This document shows, piece after piece, positions 1 to 9,438 of a stretch of DNA of 22,500 bases. Below the pieces are notes generated by a model that worked only from the letters and a program-made list of their open reading frames with translations, was not told the DNA's origin and ran no database searches. This DNA is from Cryptomeria japonica (Eukaryota; Streptophyta; Pinopsida; Cupressales; Cupressaceae): the NCBI RefSeq assembly GCF_030272615.1, contig NW_026728913.1, positions 302,501-325,000 on the forward strand, read 5' to 3'. The stretch's first letter is position 1; every line of letters begins with the position of its first letter. A program made the position numbers and the translations under genes.

Positions 1-261
1 GCACACACACACAAGCATCCTCGGAAGAGGACAGTTCGAGTGACAGGTCAAATCCAAGAGTTCCGAAGACTACCTCCAGGAACAATCGGGAACAAGACCG
101 ATTACAAGTCGTCGAGTCTGTTACTGGGCGAACACGAGATGCGCACAGGAAATCGATCAGCCCTCACAATGGCCCAAGGCCAGAGATCGGACTGCTACGA
201 TTTACCCCAACAATCATCGTGCCACTCTTCGCAGAGAGGTGATAGACGCCAACGAGCCCGC
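1..261. other. Left-edge sequence with no recognisable gene
   Basis: The window opens with a short (CA)6 run at 2-13. The rest is mixed-composition DNA in which I recognise no gene. Small open frames here are short and match nothing I know. The right end (around 255-270) runs into the first copy of the phrase gcatagcaatcg that marks the 188-bp repeat family, so this may be an even older, decayed part of that array. I looked for the reverse complement of the highly conserved 18S 5' end, expected nearby if this is a 45S spacer read antisense, and did not find it. Confidence 0.5.
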
Positions 262-974
262 GCATAGCAATCGAGGTGTAAAAAGGGCGTTGAAGGCAGG
301 AAGCCTGGACGAAAGAGGCTACGAGGTCACCTCGAAGCGGTCTAAGAATCGGGCGCACTTGGGGCGACTACCAGTGCCAACCCCTTATCCCGCGGTGCGT
401 CCGACACACAGAAATTTCCAAGGCGGCCAAGGAGCCTCCCCGCATAGCAATCGGGGTGTGAGGTTACGGATGCAGCATTGATAGCAATCGAGGTGTGAGG
501 CGAAGGATGCAGAAGTGAGAGCCGAGGGATGTAGCAGAGATAGCAATCGGGGTGTGTGATGCAGAAGAGATAGCAATCGAGGTGTGCGGTGGGAAGGGCC
601 CAGCAGCCAGAATGCATGAAGCGACGGATGAAGCAGTGATGACAACCGGGCTGTGAGGAGAGGAGGGATGCAGCCAAGAAAGCAATCAGGGCTCGAGGCA
701 AGGGATGCATCAAGGATAGCAATCATGTTGTGAGGCGAGATTCCAAAGGCTAAACGTGAGAGGCTGCAGGGTCGACTCAGAGAGGTCTATGCATGTGAGA
801 GGCTGAAAGCAAGGTCGACTCGGAGCGGTCTATGCATCGGGCGCGCTTGGGGCGACTACCAGTGCCAACCCCTTATCCCGCGACGCGTCCGACAAAGAGA
901 ACGTTCCAAGGCGGCAGAGGAGGTTACCAGCCGAAGGATGCAGTAGCAATAACAGGTATAGTTCCGCGGCGGCC
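262..974. repeat. Diverged left edge of the 188-bp repeat array
   Basis: One decayed unit spans about 262-432. It keeps the phrases cgactaccagtgccaa, ccccttatcccgcg and gcatagcaatcggg in the same order as the regular units to the right. Between 433 and 740 a short piece around agcaatcggggtgtgagg recurs irregularly, near 444, 483, 542, 572, 681 and 718. Around 756-837 a roughly 40-bp segment ending gtctatgcat is doubled. A second decayed unit leads to 974. No frame is credible as coding. Decay at the array edge against uniform units inside it is what unequal crossing-over usually produces. Confidence 0.8.
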
Positions 975-3900
975 GAGAAGACTCACCGCATAGGAATCGG
1001 GATGCGAGGCGAGGGATGCGGCGGGAAGGCCCCGACGGCTAAACGGAAGAGGCTGCAGGGCCGCCTCGGAATGGTCCAAGCATCGGATGCGATTGGGACG
1101 ACTACCAGTGCCAACCCCTTATCCCGCGATGCGTCCGATACACAGATAGTTCCAAGGCGGCCGAGGAGCCTCACCGCATATCAATCGGGGTGCGAGGCGA
1201 GGGATGGGGCGGGAAGGCCCCAACGGCTAGACGGAAGAGGCTTCAGGGCCACCTCGGAATGGTCCAAGCATCGGACGCGCTTGGGGCGACTGCCAGTGCC
1301 AACCCCTTATCCCGCGATGCGTCCGATACACAGATGGTTCCAAGGCGGCCGAGGAGCCTCACCGCATAGCAATCGGGGGTGCGAGGCGAGGGATGGGGCG
1401 GGAAGGCCCCAACGGCTAGACGGAAGAGGCTTCAGGGCCGCCTAGGAATGGTCCAAGCATCGGACACGCTTGGGGCGACTACCAGTGACAGCCCCCTATC
1501 CCGCGATGCGTCCGATACGAAGATGGTTCCAAGGCGGCCGAGGAGCCTCACCGCATAGCAATCGGGGTGCGAGGTGGGGGATGCGGCGAGATGGCCCCAA
1601 CGGCTAGACGGAAGAGGCCACAGGGCCGCGTCGGAATAGTCCAAGCATCGGACGCGCTTGGGGCGACTACCAGTGACAACCCCTTATCCCGCGATGCGTC
1701 CGATACGAAGATAGTTCCAAGGCGGCCGAGGAGCCTCACCGCATAGCAATCGGGGTGCGAGGTGGGGGATGCGGCGAGATGGCCCCAACGGCTAGACGGA
1801 AGAGGCTGCAGGGCCGCCTCGGAATAGTCCAAGCATCGGACGCGCTTGGGGCCACTACCAGTGACAACCCCTTATCCCGCGATGCGTCCGATACGAAGAT
1901 AGTTCCAAGGCGGCCGAAGAGCCTCACCGCATAGCAATCGGGGTGCGAGGTGGGGGATGCGGCGAGATGGCCCCAACGGCTAGACGGAAGAGGCCACAGG
2001 GCCGCCTCGGAATAGTCCAAGCATCGGACGCGCTTGGGGCGACTACCAGTGACAACCCCTTATCCCGCGATGCGTCCGATACGAAGATAGTTCCCAGGCG
2101 GCCGAGGAGCCTCACCGCATAGCAATCGGGGTGCGAGGCGAGGGATGCGGCGAGATGGCCCCAAAGGCTAGACGGAAGAGGCTGCAGGGCTGCCTCGGAA
2201 TAGTCCAAGCATCGGACGCGCTTGGGGCGACTACCACTGCCAACCCCTTATCCCGCGATGCGTCCGATACACAGATAGTTCCGAGGCGGCCGAGGAGGTG
2301 GGGGATGCAGCGAGATGGCCCCAACGGCTAGACGGAAGAGGCTGCAGGGCCGCCTCGGAATAGTCCAAGCATCGGACGCGCTTGGGGCGACTACCAGTGA
2401 CAACCCCTTATCCCGCGATGCGTCCGATACACAGATAGTTCCGAGGCGGCCAAGGAGCCTCACCGCATAGCAATCGTGGTGCGAGGTGGGGGATGCGGCG
2501 AGATGGCCCCAACGGCTAGACGGAAGAGGCTGCAGGGCCGCCTCGGAATGGTCCAAGCATCGGATGCGCTTGGGGCGACTACCACTGCCAACCCCTTATC
2601 CCGCGATGCGTCCGATACACAGATAGTTCCAAGGCGGCCGAGGAGCCTCACAGCATAGCAATCAGGGTGCGAGGCGAGGGATGCGGCGAGAAAGCCCCAA
2701 CGGCTAGAGGGAAGAGGCTTCAGGTCCGCCTCGGAATGGTCCAAGCATCGGACGCGCTTGGGGCGACTACCAGTGACAACCCCTTATCCCGCGACGCGTC
2801 CGATACACAGATAGTTCCAAGGCGGCCGAGGAGCCTCACCGCATAGCAATCGGGGTGCGAGGCGAGGGATGCGGCGAGAAGGACCCAACGGCTACACGGA
2901 AGAGGCTTCGGGGCCGCCTCGGAATGGTCCAAGCATCGGACGCGCTTGGGGCGACTACCAGTGACAACCCCTTATCCCGCGACGCGTCCGATACACAGAT
3001 AGTTCCAAGGCGGCCGAGGAGCCTCACCGCATAGCAATCGGGGTGCGAGGCGAGGGATGCGGCGAGAAGGACCCAACGGCTAGACGGAAGAGGCTTCGGG
3101 GCCGCCTCGGAATGGTCCAAGCATCGGACGCGCTTGGGGCGACTACCAGTGACAACCCCTTATCCCGCGACGCGTCCGATACACAGATAGTTCCAAGGCG
3201 GCCGAGGAGCCTCACCGCATAGCAATCGGGGTGCGAGGCGAGGGATGCGGCGAGAAGGACCCAACGGCTAGACGGAAGAGGCTTCGGGTCCGCCTCGGAA
3301 TGGTCCAAGCATCGGACGCGCTTGGGGCGACTACCAGTGACAACCCCTTATCCCGCGACGCGTCCGATACACAGATAGTTCCAAGGCGGCCGAGGAGCCT
3401 CACCGCATAGCAATCGGGGTGCGAGGCGAGGGATGCGGCGAGAAGGACCCAACGGCTAGACGGAAGAGGCTTCGGGTCCGCCTCGGAATGGTCCAAGCAT
3501 CGGACGCGCTTGGGGCGACTACCAGTGACAACCCCTTATCCCGCGACGCGTCCGATACACAGATAGTTCCAAGGCGGCCGAGGAGCCTCACCGCATAGCA
3601 ATCGGGGTGCGAGGCGAGGGATGCGGCGAGAAGGACCCAACGGCTAGACGGAAGAGGCTTCGGGTCCGCCTCGGAATGGTCCAAGCATCGGACGCGCTTG
3701 GGGCGACTACCAGTGACAACCCCTTATCCCGCGACGCGTCCGATACACAGATAGTTCCGAGGCGGCCGAGGAGCCTCACCGCATAGCAATCGGGGTGCGA
3801 GGCGAAGGATGCGGCGAGAAGGACCCAACGGCTAGACGGAAGAGGCTTCGGGTCCGCCTCGGAATGGTCCAAGCATCGGACGCGCTTGGGGCGACTACCA

Positions 3901-4930
3901 GTGACAACCCCTTATCCCGCGACGCGTCCGATACACAGATAGTTCCAAGGCGGCCGAGGAGCCTCACCGCATAGCAATCGGGGTGCGAGGCGAGGGATGC
4001 GGCGAGAAGGACCCAACGGCTAGACGGAAGAGGCTTCAGGGCCGCCTCGGAATGGTCCAAGCATCGAACGCGCTTGGGGCGACTACCAGTGACAACCCCT
4101 TATCCCGCGACGCGTCCGATACACAGATAGTTCCGAGGCGGCCGAGGAGCCTCACCGCATAGCAATCGGGGTGCGAGGCGAGGGATGCGGCGAGAAGGAC
4201 CCAACGGCTAGACGGAAGAGGCTTCAGGGCCGCCTCGGAATGGTCCAAGCATCGGACGCGCTTGGGGCGACTACCAGTGACAACCCCTTATCCCGCGACG
4301 CGTCCGATACACAGATAGTTCCGAGGCGGCCGAGGAGCCTCACCGCATAGCAATCGGGGTGCGAGGCGAGGGATGCGGCGAGAAGGACCCAACGGCTAGA
4401 CGGAAGAGGCTTCAGGGCCGCCTCGGAATGGTCCAAGCATCGGACGCGCTTGGGGCGACTACCAATGACAACCCCTTATCCCGCGACGCGTCCGATACAC
4501 AGATAGTTCCGAGGCGGCCGAGGAGCCTCACCGCATAGCAATCGGGGTGCGAGGCGAGGGATGCGGCGAGAAGGACCCAACGGCTAGACGGAAGAGGCTT
4601 CAGGGCCGCCTCGGAATGGTCCAAGCATCGGACGCGCTTGGGGCGACTACCAGTGACAACCCCTTATCCCGCGACGCGTCCGATACACAGATAGTTCCGA
4701 GGCGGCCGAGGAGCCTCACCGCATAGCAATCGGGGTGCGAGGCGAGGGATGCGGCGAGAAGGACCCAACGGCTAGACGGAAGAGGCTTCAGGGCCGCCTC
4801 GGAATGGTCCAAGCATCGGACGCGCTTGGGGCGACTACCGTTGCCAACCCCTTATCCCGCGATGCGTCTGATACACAGATAGTTCCGAGGCGGCCGAGGA
4901 GCCTCACCGCATAGCAATCGGGTTGCGAGG
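975..4930. repeat. 188-bp tandem repeat array, about 21 units
   Basis: The anchor gcctcaccgcatagcaatcg falls at 1168, 1356, 1545, 1733, 1921, 2109, 2457, 2645, 2833 and then every 188 bp to 4901. One unit near 2290 lacks about 28 bp, including the anchor. Sequence subfamilies sit in contiguous blocks: a cgatacgaag variant in four neighbouring units (about 1510-2090), cttcgggtccgcc in four units (about 3280-3860), and cttcagggccgcc in the last units (about 4030-4800). The repeat shares several phrases, in the same order, with the promoter-bearing units at 5011-6300. If the minus strand is the 45S direction, the array would be transcribed as 5' external transcribed spacer. The repeated 94-residue minus-strand open frames only echo the period and contain no recognisable protein. 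Confidence 0.95.
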
Positions 4931-5010
4931 CAGATTATTGGGAAGGGAACCCCCTGGGATGCGGCTCAAGCAGTGCCCAAAGGGACTGGAATGCGGAATC
5001 ACATCGAGAG
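4931..5010. other. Junction between 188-bp array and promoter units
   Basis: The last 188-bp unit breaks off after the phrase gcatagcaatcgggttgcgagg near 4930. About 80 bp of unique-looking sequence follow before the first promoter-type unit begins at acccaaatgctatac (5011). I see no gene or regulatory site here. Confidence 0.5.
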
Positions 5011-5169
5011 ACCCAAATGCTATACGAGGGCTCAAATCGAATTATCGATTTGGCCACGACATGGACGCATCGGAACGACTACCTTTGCCGAACCACTCGC
5101 AATTGCATCCATACCGAAACCAATAGACATTTCCGTTAGAGCCCTCGCATAGCATTCGGGAATCTCGCA

Positions 5170-5259
5170 TGCCCCTCTAAATCGACCAATGCTGGCGCTC
5201 AATGAAAATCCGAGCGCTACCACCGTTCGAGCGCCAGCATTGGTCGAGTTAGAGGGGCA
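5170..5259. repeat. 31-bp inverted repeat next to a promoter motif
   Basis: The left arm is 5170-5200 and the right arm 5229-5258/9. They are reverse complements over 31 positions with one mismatch and enclose a 28-bp loop. Key parts are cgaccaatgctggcgctc on the left and gagcgccagcattggtcg on the right. On the minus strand this lies roughly 30-120 nt downstream of the TATATAGGGG motif at 5285-5298, so a leftward transcript would form a long stable hairpin in its leader. A protein-binding dyad or a cruciform is an alternative. Related, weaker arms lie in the same place in the next two units. Confidence 0.9.
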
Positions 5260-5284
5260 CGGGGGAGAATGCTCCAGTCAACAC

Positions 5285-5298
5285 CTCCCCTATATAAG
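5285..5298 (-). promoter_or_regulatory. Pol I-type promoter core, copy 1
   Basis: On the minus strand this reads CTTATATAGGGGAG, matching the plant Pol I start-site consensus TATATA(R)GGGG, with initiation expected near 5290. The upstream side (on the + strand, ttatttgtccgattctc to the right) is conserved in all copies. A short dyad GGGGAG/CTCCCC (5262-5267 with 5285-5290) spans the start. This is the copy nearest the 188-bp array. Its function is inferred from the motif and its repetition. Confidence 0.65.
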
Positions 5299-5493
5299 TT
5301 ATTTGTCCGATTCTCGCACAACCGTAGTCTGCCTCGTCGAATCAAACAACGGTCCCAGATTCCGACTTTCGTTCCGTAGAGACCCAAAAGCTAGATGGAG
5401 GCTCGCAAGAAAGAGAGTCGGCGCATAGCAATCGGGTTTCTCGAACGTTTAGGGACCGAGCTCACTTGCGGATAGGGCAAAATCCGCCAAGCA

Positions 5494-5934
5494 ACCCAAA
5501 AGCTAGACGGGGGCTCGAATCGAATCGCCTAGGCGGCCACAACAACGACGTGTTGGATCGACTACCAGTGCCAAACCATTCAGCAAGACTAGTCTGTGTC
5601 GAGGCCGGATAGAGATTCTCAGAGAGCGCCCGCATAGCATTTAGGAGACCTGCCGCGTCCCTCACACTCGACAAATGGTGGTGCACGTTTATAAATCCGA
5701 GCGATCCCAACCCTTTCAAGCACCAACATCGGTCGAGATAGAGGGGCACGGAGGGGGCTGCGTGAGACAACACAGTCCCCTATATAAGTTATTTGTCCGA
5801 TTCTCACACATCCGAAGAATGGTCATCAAATCGGACAACAGCCCAAACTTCCGACTTCCGTCCCAGAAAGCCCAAGAGCTATCTAAAACGTTCATGGCCG
5901 GAACTCGATCGCGGCTATACCAGTCCGCCAAGCA
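5494..5934 (-). repeat. Promoter-bearing spacer unit B (441 bp)
   Basis: This is the second long unit, similar in order of parts to its left neighbour but well diverged. It contains cgactaccagtgccaa, a gcatagcattt variant of the 188-bp phrase, a weaker inverted repeat (about 5659-5687 with 5717-5745), and a minus-strand TATATAGGGG motif at 5775-5788. Divergence between the long units contrasts with the near identity of the 311-bp units further right, so this part of the spacer looks older. Confidence 0.7.
5775..5788 (-). promoter_or_regulatory. Pol I-type promoter core, copy 2
   Basis: The minus strand reads CTTATATAGGGGAC. It is the only copy in which the sequence after GGGGA changes (ACTG instead of AGGT). 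The partner arm of the start-site dyad changes with it: gggggctg at 5753-5760 faces cagtcccc at 5773-5780, so 7 of 8 positions can still pair. It lies 490 bp from copy 1. Confidence 0.6.
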
Positions 5935-6300
5935 ACCCAAAAGCTAGACTGGAGCTCTAGTCGAATCACCTCTGTGGCCATTGCAAGGACGTGTTGGAGC
6001 GACTACCATTGCCGAACCATTCCGCAGGTCGAGTCCATACCAAGGCCGCATAGAGATTCACGATGAGCTCCTGCATAGCAATCAGGAGACTTGCCGTGTC
6101 CATCACAATCGATAAATCCTGGTGCAAGATTTTTGCATCCGAGCGCTCCAACCAGTCGAGCACCAGCATCAATCGACATAAACGGGCACGGGGGGAGGAT
6201 GCTCGAGAACACTACCTCCCCTATATAAGTTATTTGTCCGATTCTCAAGCAGCCGAAGTCTGGTCATCGAATCGGGTCAAAGACCACAACTTCCGACTTT
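5935..6300 (-). repeat. Promoter-bearing spacer unit C (partial)
   Basis: This is the third long unit. It repeats the order acccaaaagctagac, cgactaccattgcc, gcatagcaatcagg, inverted repeat (about 6104-6125 with 6160-6179) and promoter motif (6216-6229). It ends where short 50/56-bp repeats begin. The inverted-repeat arms have drifted more than in unit A but keep a ctggtgc/gcaccag core and a tcgat/atcga pair. Confidence 0.65.
6216..6229 (-). promoter_or_regulatory. Pol I-type promoter core, copy 3
   Basis: The minus strand reads CTTATATAGGGGAG with the usual conserved upstream flank. The start-site dyad is GGGGAGG (6192-6198) facing CCTCCCC (6215-6221), seven perfect pairs. It lies 441 bp from copy 2. 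Confidence 0.6.
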
Positions 6301-6660
6301 ACCCACAATGCAAGTCATCGAATCGAACATCGGCCCCCGAGTCGGACTCCATGCGTATGTCAGGTCATCGGACCCAAATTCCGCCTTCCTGCGCATGGCG
6401 GGCCATCAATATCAACTCGGTCATCGGACCCAAACTCCGCCTTTTTGCGTATGGCACGCCTTCAAATCGGTCATCGGACCCAAATTCCGCCTTCCTGTGC
6501 ATGGCGGGCCATCAACATCAACTCGGTCATCGGACCCAAATTCCGCCTTTCTGCGCATGGCACGCCATCAACTCGGTCATCGGACCCAAATTCCGCCTTC
6601 CTGCGCATGGCAGGTCATCGGACACAAATTCAGACCTCGCCAATATGCCTACGTATCGAA
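6301..6660. repeat. Short 50/56-bp repeats around catcggaccc
   Basis: The phrase catcggacccaaattccgcc recurs at 6366, 6422, 6472, 6528, 6578 and 6616, so spacing alternates between about 56 and 50 bp with one 38-bp step. Copies also share ctgcgcatgg and catcaa pieces. The phrase is the same one that ends each 311-bp unit to the right, so this looks like a local amplification of that end. No promoter core or gene is present. Confidence 0.85.
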
Positions 6661-6760
6661 TCGGTCATCGGACCCAACTTCCGACTTCATCCATACTGTA
6701 GGGTCTTTGAGGTTGGCGCGGTGCGCTCAACCCAGGGAGTCGACCCATCGAAGCATACAC

Positions 6761-6774
6761 CTCCCCTATATAAG
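6761..6774 (-). promoter_or_regulatory. Pol I-type promoter core, copy 4
   Basis: This is the first core in the 311-bp family. On the minus strand it reads CTTATATAGGGGAG. The start-site dyad is shortened to GGGAG/CTCCC (6735-6739 with 6761-6765) because one G of the usual four is A here. Confidence 0.6.
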
Positions 6775-7071
6775 CTATTTGTCCGATTCCCACACCTGTG
6801 TAGTTTGCACCTCTGACCAGGACATCGACCCCAACTTCCGAACTCGACTGCAACGACGGCACCAGCGCCTTGGTGCGCACCTTGCGACGCACAGTCCCAA
6901 CATTCGCCTTCCTGCACATGGCAGGTCATCGGACCCAAATTCCGACCTCGCGAGTATGCCTACATATCGAATCGGTCATCGGACCCAACTTCCGACTTCA
7001 TCCATACCGTAGGGTCTTTGAGGTTGGCGCGGTGCGCTCAACCCGGGGAGTCGACCCAACGAAGCATACAC

Positions 7072-7085
7072 CTCCCCTATATAAG
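7072..7085 (-). promoter_or_regulatory. Pol I-type promoter core, copy 5
   Basis: This core is 311 bp from the previous one. The minus strand reads CTTATATAGGGGAG, followed in the transcribed direction by GTGTATGC. The start-site dyad is GGGGAG (7045-7050) facing CTCCCC (7072-7077). Confidence 0.6.
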
Positions 7086-7382
7086 CTATTTGTCCGATTC
7101 CCACACCTGTGTAGTTTGCACCTCCGATCAAGACATCGACCCCAACTTCCGAACTCGCCTCCAACGACCGAACCAGCGCCTTGGTGCGCACCTTGCAACG
7201 CACAGTGCCAACATTCGCCTTCCTGCACGTGGCAGGTCATCGGACCCAAATTCCGACCTCGCGAGTATGCCTACATATCGAATCGGTCATCGGACCCAAC
7301 TTCCGACTTCATCCATACCGTAGGGTCTTTGAGGTTGGCGCGGTGCGCTCAACCCGGGGAGTCGACCCAACGAAGCATACAC

Positions 7383-7396
7383 CTCCCCTATATAAG
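7383..7396 (-). promoter_or_regulatory. Pol I-type promoter core, copy 6
   Basis: This core lies 311 bp from copy 5 and is identical to it across the core and the start-site dyad. It is probably a spacer promoter or a product of array amplification. Confidence 0.6.
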
Positions 7397-7693
7397 CTAT
7401 TTGTCCGATTCCCACACCTGTGTAGCTTGCACCTCCGATCAGGACATCGACCCCAACTTCCGAACTCGACTAAAAAGACCGCACCAGCGCCTTGGTGTGC
7501 ACCTTGCAACGCACAGTGTCAACATTCGCCTTCCTGCACATGGCAGGTCATCGGACCCAAATTCCGACCTCATGAGCATACCTACTAATCGAATCGGTCA
7601 TCGGACCCAACTTCCGACTTCATCCATACCGTAGGGTCTTTGAGGTTGGCGCGGTGCGCTCAACCTGGGGAGTCGACCCATCGAAGCATACAC

Positions 7694-7707
7694 CTCCCCT
7701 ATATAAG
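7694..7707 (-). promoter_or_regulatory. Pol I-type promoter core, copy 7
   Basis: This core lies 311 bp from copy 6, in the unit later interrupted by the 52-bp array. The core and upstream flank (agctatttgtccgattc on the + strand) are intact. The next core is 897 bp away because the minisatellite intervenes. Confidence 0.6.
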
Positions 7708-7811
7708 CTATTTGTCCGATTCCGACACCTGTGTAGTTTGCACCTCCGCTCAGGACATCGACCCCAACTTCCGAACTCGCCTGCAACGACCGAACCAGCG
7801 CCTTGGTGCGC

Positions 7812-8460
7812 ACCAAAAGTGCGCACTTTTGGAGGGCACTTTTCTGCGCTCCAAAGGTGCGCACTTTTGGAGGGCACTTTTTGGAGGGCACTTTTCTGCG
7901 CTCCAAAGGTGCGCACTTTTGGAGGGCACTTTTTGGAGGGCACTTTTCTGCGCTCCAAAGGTGCGCACTTTTGGAGGGCACTTTTTGGAGGGCACTTTTC
8001 TGCGCTCCAAAGGTGCGCACTTTTGGAGGGCACTTTTTGGAGGGCACTTTTCTGCGCTCCAAAGGTGCGCACTTTTGGAGGGCACTTTTTGGAGGGCACT
8101 TTTCTGCGCTCCAAAGGTGCGCACTTTTGGAGGGCACTTTTTGGAGGGCACTTTTCTGCGCTCCAAAGGTGCGCACTTTTGGAGGGCACTTTTTGGAGGG
8201 CACTTTTCTGCGCTCCAAAGGTGCGCACTTTTGGAGGGCACTTTTTGGAGGGCACTTTTCTGCGCTCCAAAGGTGCGCACTTTTGGAGGGCACTTTTTGG
8301 AGGGCACTTTTCTGCGCTCCAAAGGTGCGCACTTTTGGAGGGCACTTTTTGGAGGGCACTTTTCTGCGCTCCAAAGGTGCGCACTTTTGGAGGGCACTTT
8401 TGTGCACTCCAAAGGTGCGCACTTTTGGAGGGCACTTTTCCTGTGCTCCAAAGGTGCACA
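7812..8460. repeat. 52-bp minisatellite, ten uniform units plus short end units
   Basis: Units start at 7857 and then every 52 bp to 8325 (ten units). They are flanked by shortened units of 38 bp (7819), 38 bp (8377) and 39 bp (8415). Each unit contains gtgcgcacttttggagggca, a second tttggagggcac copy and ctgcgctccaaag, and I see no differences among the ten. The array starts at a perfect 20-bp palindrome (7813-7832, centred on gtgcgcac), where sister 311-bp units have ggtgcgcacc or a one-base variant. It is open in several frames on both strands because the unit lacks stops. It is not a CRISPR array, since no unique spacers separate the units. Confidence 0.95.
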
Positions 8461-8590
8461 CCTAGGTGAGCACCTTCGACCACACCTTGTAGCACACCAA
8501 ACTCTGACTTTCGACTTCATCCGCAATGCAGGGTCTTTGAGGTTGGCGCAATGCGCACAACCAGGGGAGTCGACCCATCAAACCCAACAC

Positions 8591-8604
8591 CTCCCCTATA
8601 TAAG
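8591..8604 (-). promoter_or_regulatory. Pol I-type promoter core, copy 8
   Basis: This is the first core of the 157-bp family, to the right of the minisatellite. The minus strand reads CTTATATAGGGGAG followed by GTGTTGGG. The upstream flank has one change (tctgattc for tccgattc on the + strand). Confidence 0.6.
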
Positions 8605-8747
8605 CTATTTGTCTGATTCTCATACATGCGTAGCCTGCAGGAGCAATTAGGACATCGACCCCAACTTTCGGCTTCTAAACGAAAACAAGGTCTTTGAGGT
8701 TGGTGTAATGCGAACAACTAGGGGAGTCAACCCATCAAACCCAACAC

Positions 8748-8761
8748 CTCCCCTATATAAG
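8748..8761 (-). promoter_or_regulatory. Pol I-type promoter core, copy 9
   Basis: This core lies 157 bp from copy 8 and has the same sequence through the core. Its unit has small changes in the transcribed side (ggagtcaaccca in place of ggagtcgaccca on the + strand). Confidence 0.6.
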
Positions 8762-8904
8762 CTATTTGTCTGATTCTCATACATGTGTAGTCTACAGGAG
8801 CAATTAGGACATCGACCCCAACTTTTGACTTCTTAACGAAAACAAGGTCTTTGAGGTTGACGTAATGCGCACAACCAGGGGAGTCGACCCATCAAACCCA
8901 ACAC

Positions 8905-8918
8905 CTCCCCTATATAAG
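8905..8918 (-). promoter_or_regulatory. Pol I-type promoter core, copy 10
   Basis: This core lies 157 bp from copy 9. The start-site dyad is AGGGGAG (8877-8883) facing CTCCCCT (8905-8911), seven perfect pairs around a 21-bp loop. Confidence 0.6.
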
Positions 8919-9061
8919 CTATTTGTCCGATTCTCATACATGTGTAGCCTGCAGGAGCCATTAGGACATTGACCCCAACTTTTGACTTCTTAACGAAAAC
9001 AAGGTCTTTGAGGTTGGCGTAATGCGCACAACCAAGGGAGTTGACCCATCAAACCCAACAC

Positions 9062-9075
9062 CTCCCCTATATAAG
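9062..9075 (-). promoter_or_regulatory. Pol I-type promoter core, copy 11
   Basis: This core lies 157 bp from copy 10 with an unchanged core. In its unit the dyad arm is AAGGGAG on the + strand, which weakens one pair. Confidence 0.58.
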
Positions 9076-9281
9076 CTATTTGTCTGATTCTCATACATGT
9101 GTAGCCTGCAACAACGATTAGGACATCCACCCCAACTTCTGAATTCGTCTGCGTTGACCGCACCAAAGGTGCACGCCTTGGTGCTCACCAAAATCCGACT
9201 TCCGACTTCTTCTGCTATGCGGGGTCTTTGAGGTTGGCGCAGTGCGCACAACCAGGGGAGTCAACCCACCGAATGCAACAC

Positions 9282-9295
9282 CTCCCCTATATAAG
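9282..9295 (-). promoter_or_regulatory. Pol I-type promoter core, copy 12
   Basis: The core is unchanged, but it lies 220 bp from copy 11 because of an extra 63-bp GTGCAC-containing segment. The start-site dyad arms AGGGGAG and CTCCCCT are both present. Confidence 0.6.
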
Positions 9296-9438
9296 CTATT
9301 TGTCTGATTCTCATACATGCGTAGACTGCAGCAATGATTAGGACATCCACCCCAACTTTTGACTTCTTAAACAAGACAGGGTCTTTGAAGTTGGTGCAGT
9401 GCACACAACCAGGGGAGTCGACCCATCAAACGCAACAC

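Larger units (their letters stand above)
5011..5493 (-). repeat. Promoter-bearing spacer unit A (483 bp)
   Basis: This is the first of three related long units, each starting with an acccaaa(a/t)gct phrase (5011, 5494, 5935). It carries cgactacc-type and gcatagca-type phrases shared with the 188-bp repeat, then a large inverted repeat (5170-5259), then a TATATAGGGG motif on the minus strand at 5285-5298. An extra acccaaaagctag phrase occurs inside the unit at 5392. Because it lies nearest the 188-bp array, its promoter motif is the best candidate for the main 45S gene promoter if transcription runs leftward. That role is inferred. Confidence 0.7.
6661..7811 (-). repeat. 311-bp promoter repeat, three full units and a partial
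   Basis: Units start at 6661, 6972, 7283 and 7594 (anchor tcggtcatcggacccaactt), exactly 311 bp apart. The fourth is broken by the 52-bp minisatellite near 7812. Each carries gggtctttgaggttgg, a gagtcgaccca phrase, one minus-strand TATATAGGGG core, ccaacttccgaactcg, a ccttggtg(c/t)gcacc palindrome-like piece, and cattcgccttcctgcac. Neighbours differ at few positions, which indicates recent homogenisation. Apparent open frames cross unit borders and are also open on the opposite strand, so I do not call them. Confidence 0.93.

Noticed and set aside
1-261. 18S rRNA 5' end at the left edge
   Set aside because: I looked for the reverse complement of the conserved 18S start and found no match.
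1432-4812. Repeated 70-94-codon minus-strand frames in the 188-bp array
   Set aside because: 188 is not a multiple of three, each frame ends within the next unit, and start and stop positions follow the repeat period. There is no ribosome-binding or domain evidence.
7812-8460. CRISPR array
   Set aside because: Units are contiguous and uniform with no unique spacers, no cas genes are near, and the genome is plant-like.
7598-8650. Open frames of 220-336 codons over the 52-bp minisatellite
   Set aside because: The unit lacks stops in several frames on both strands, and 52 is not a multiple of three, so the frame cycles. This is a repeat artefact.
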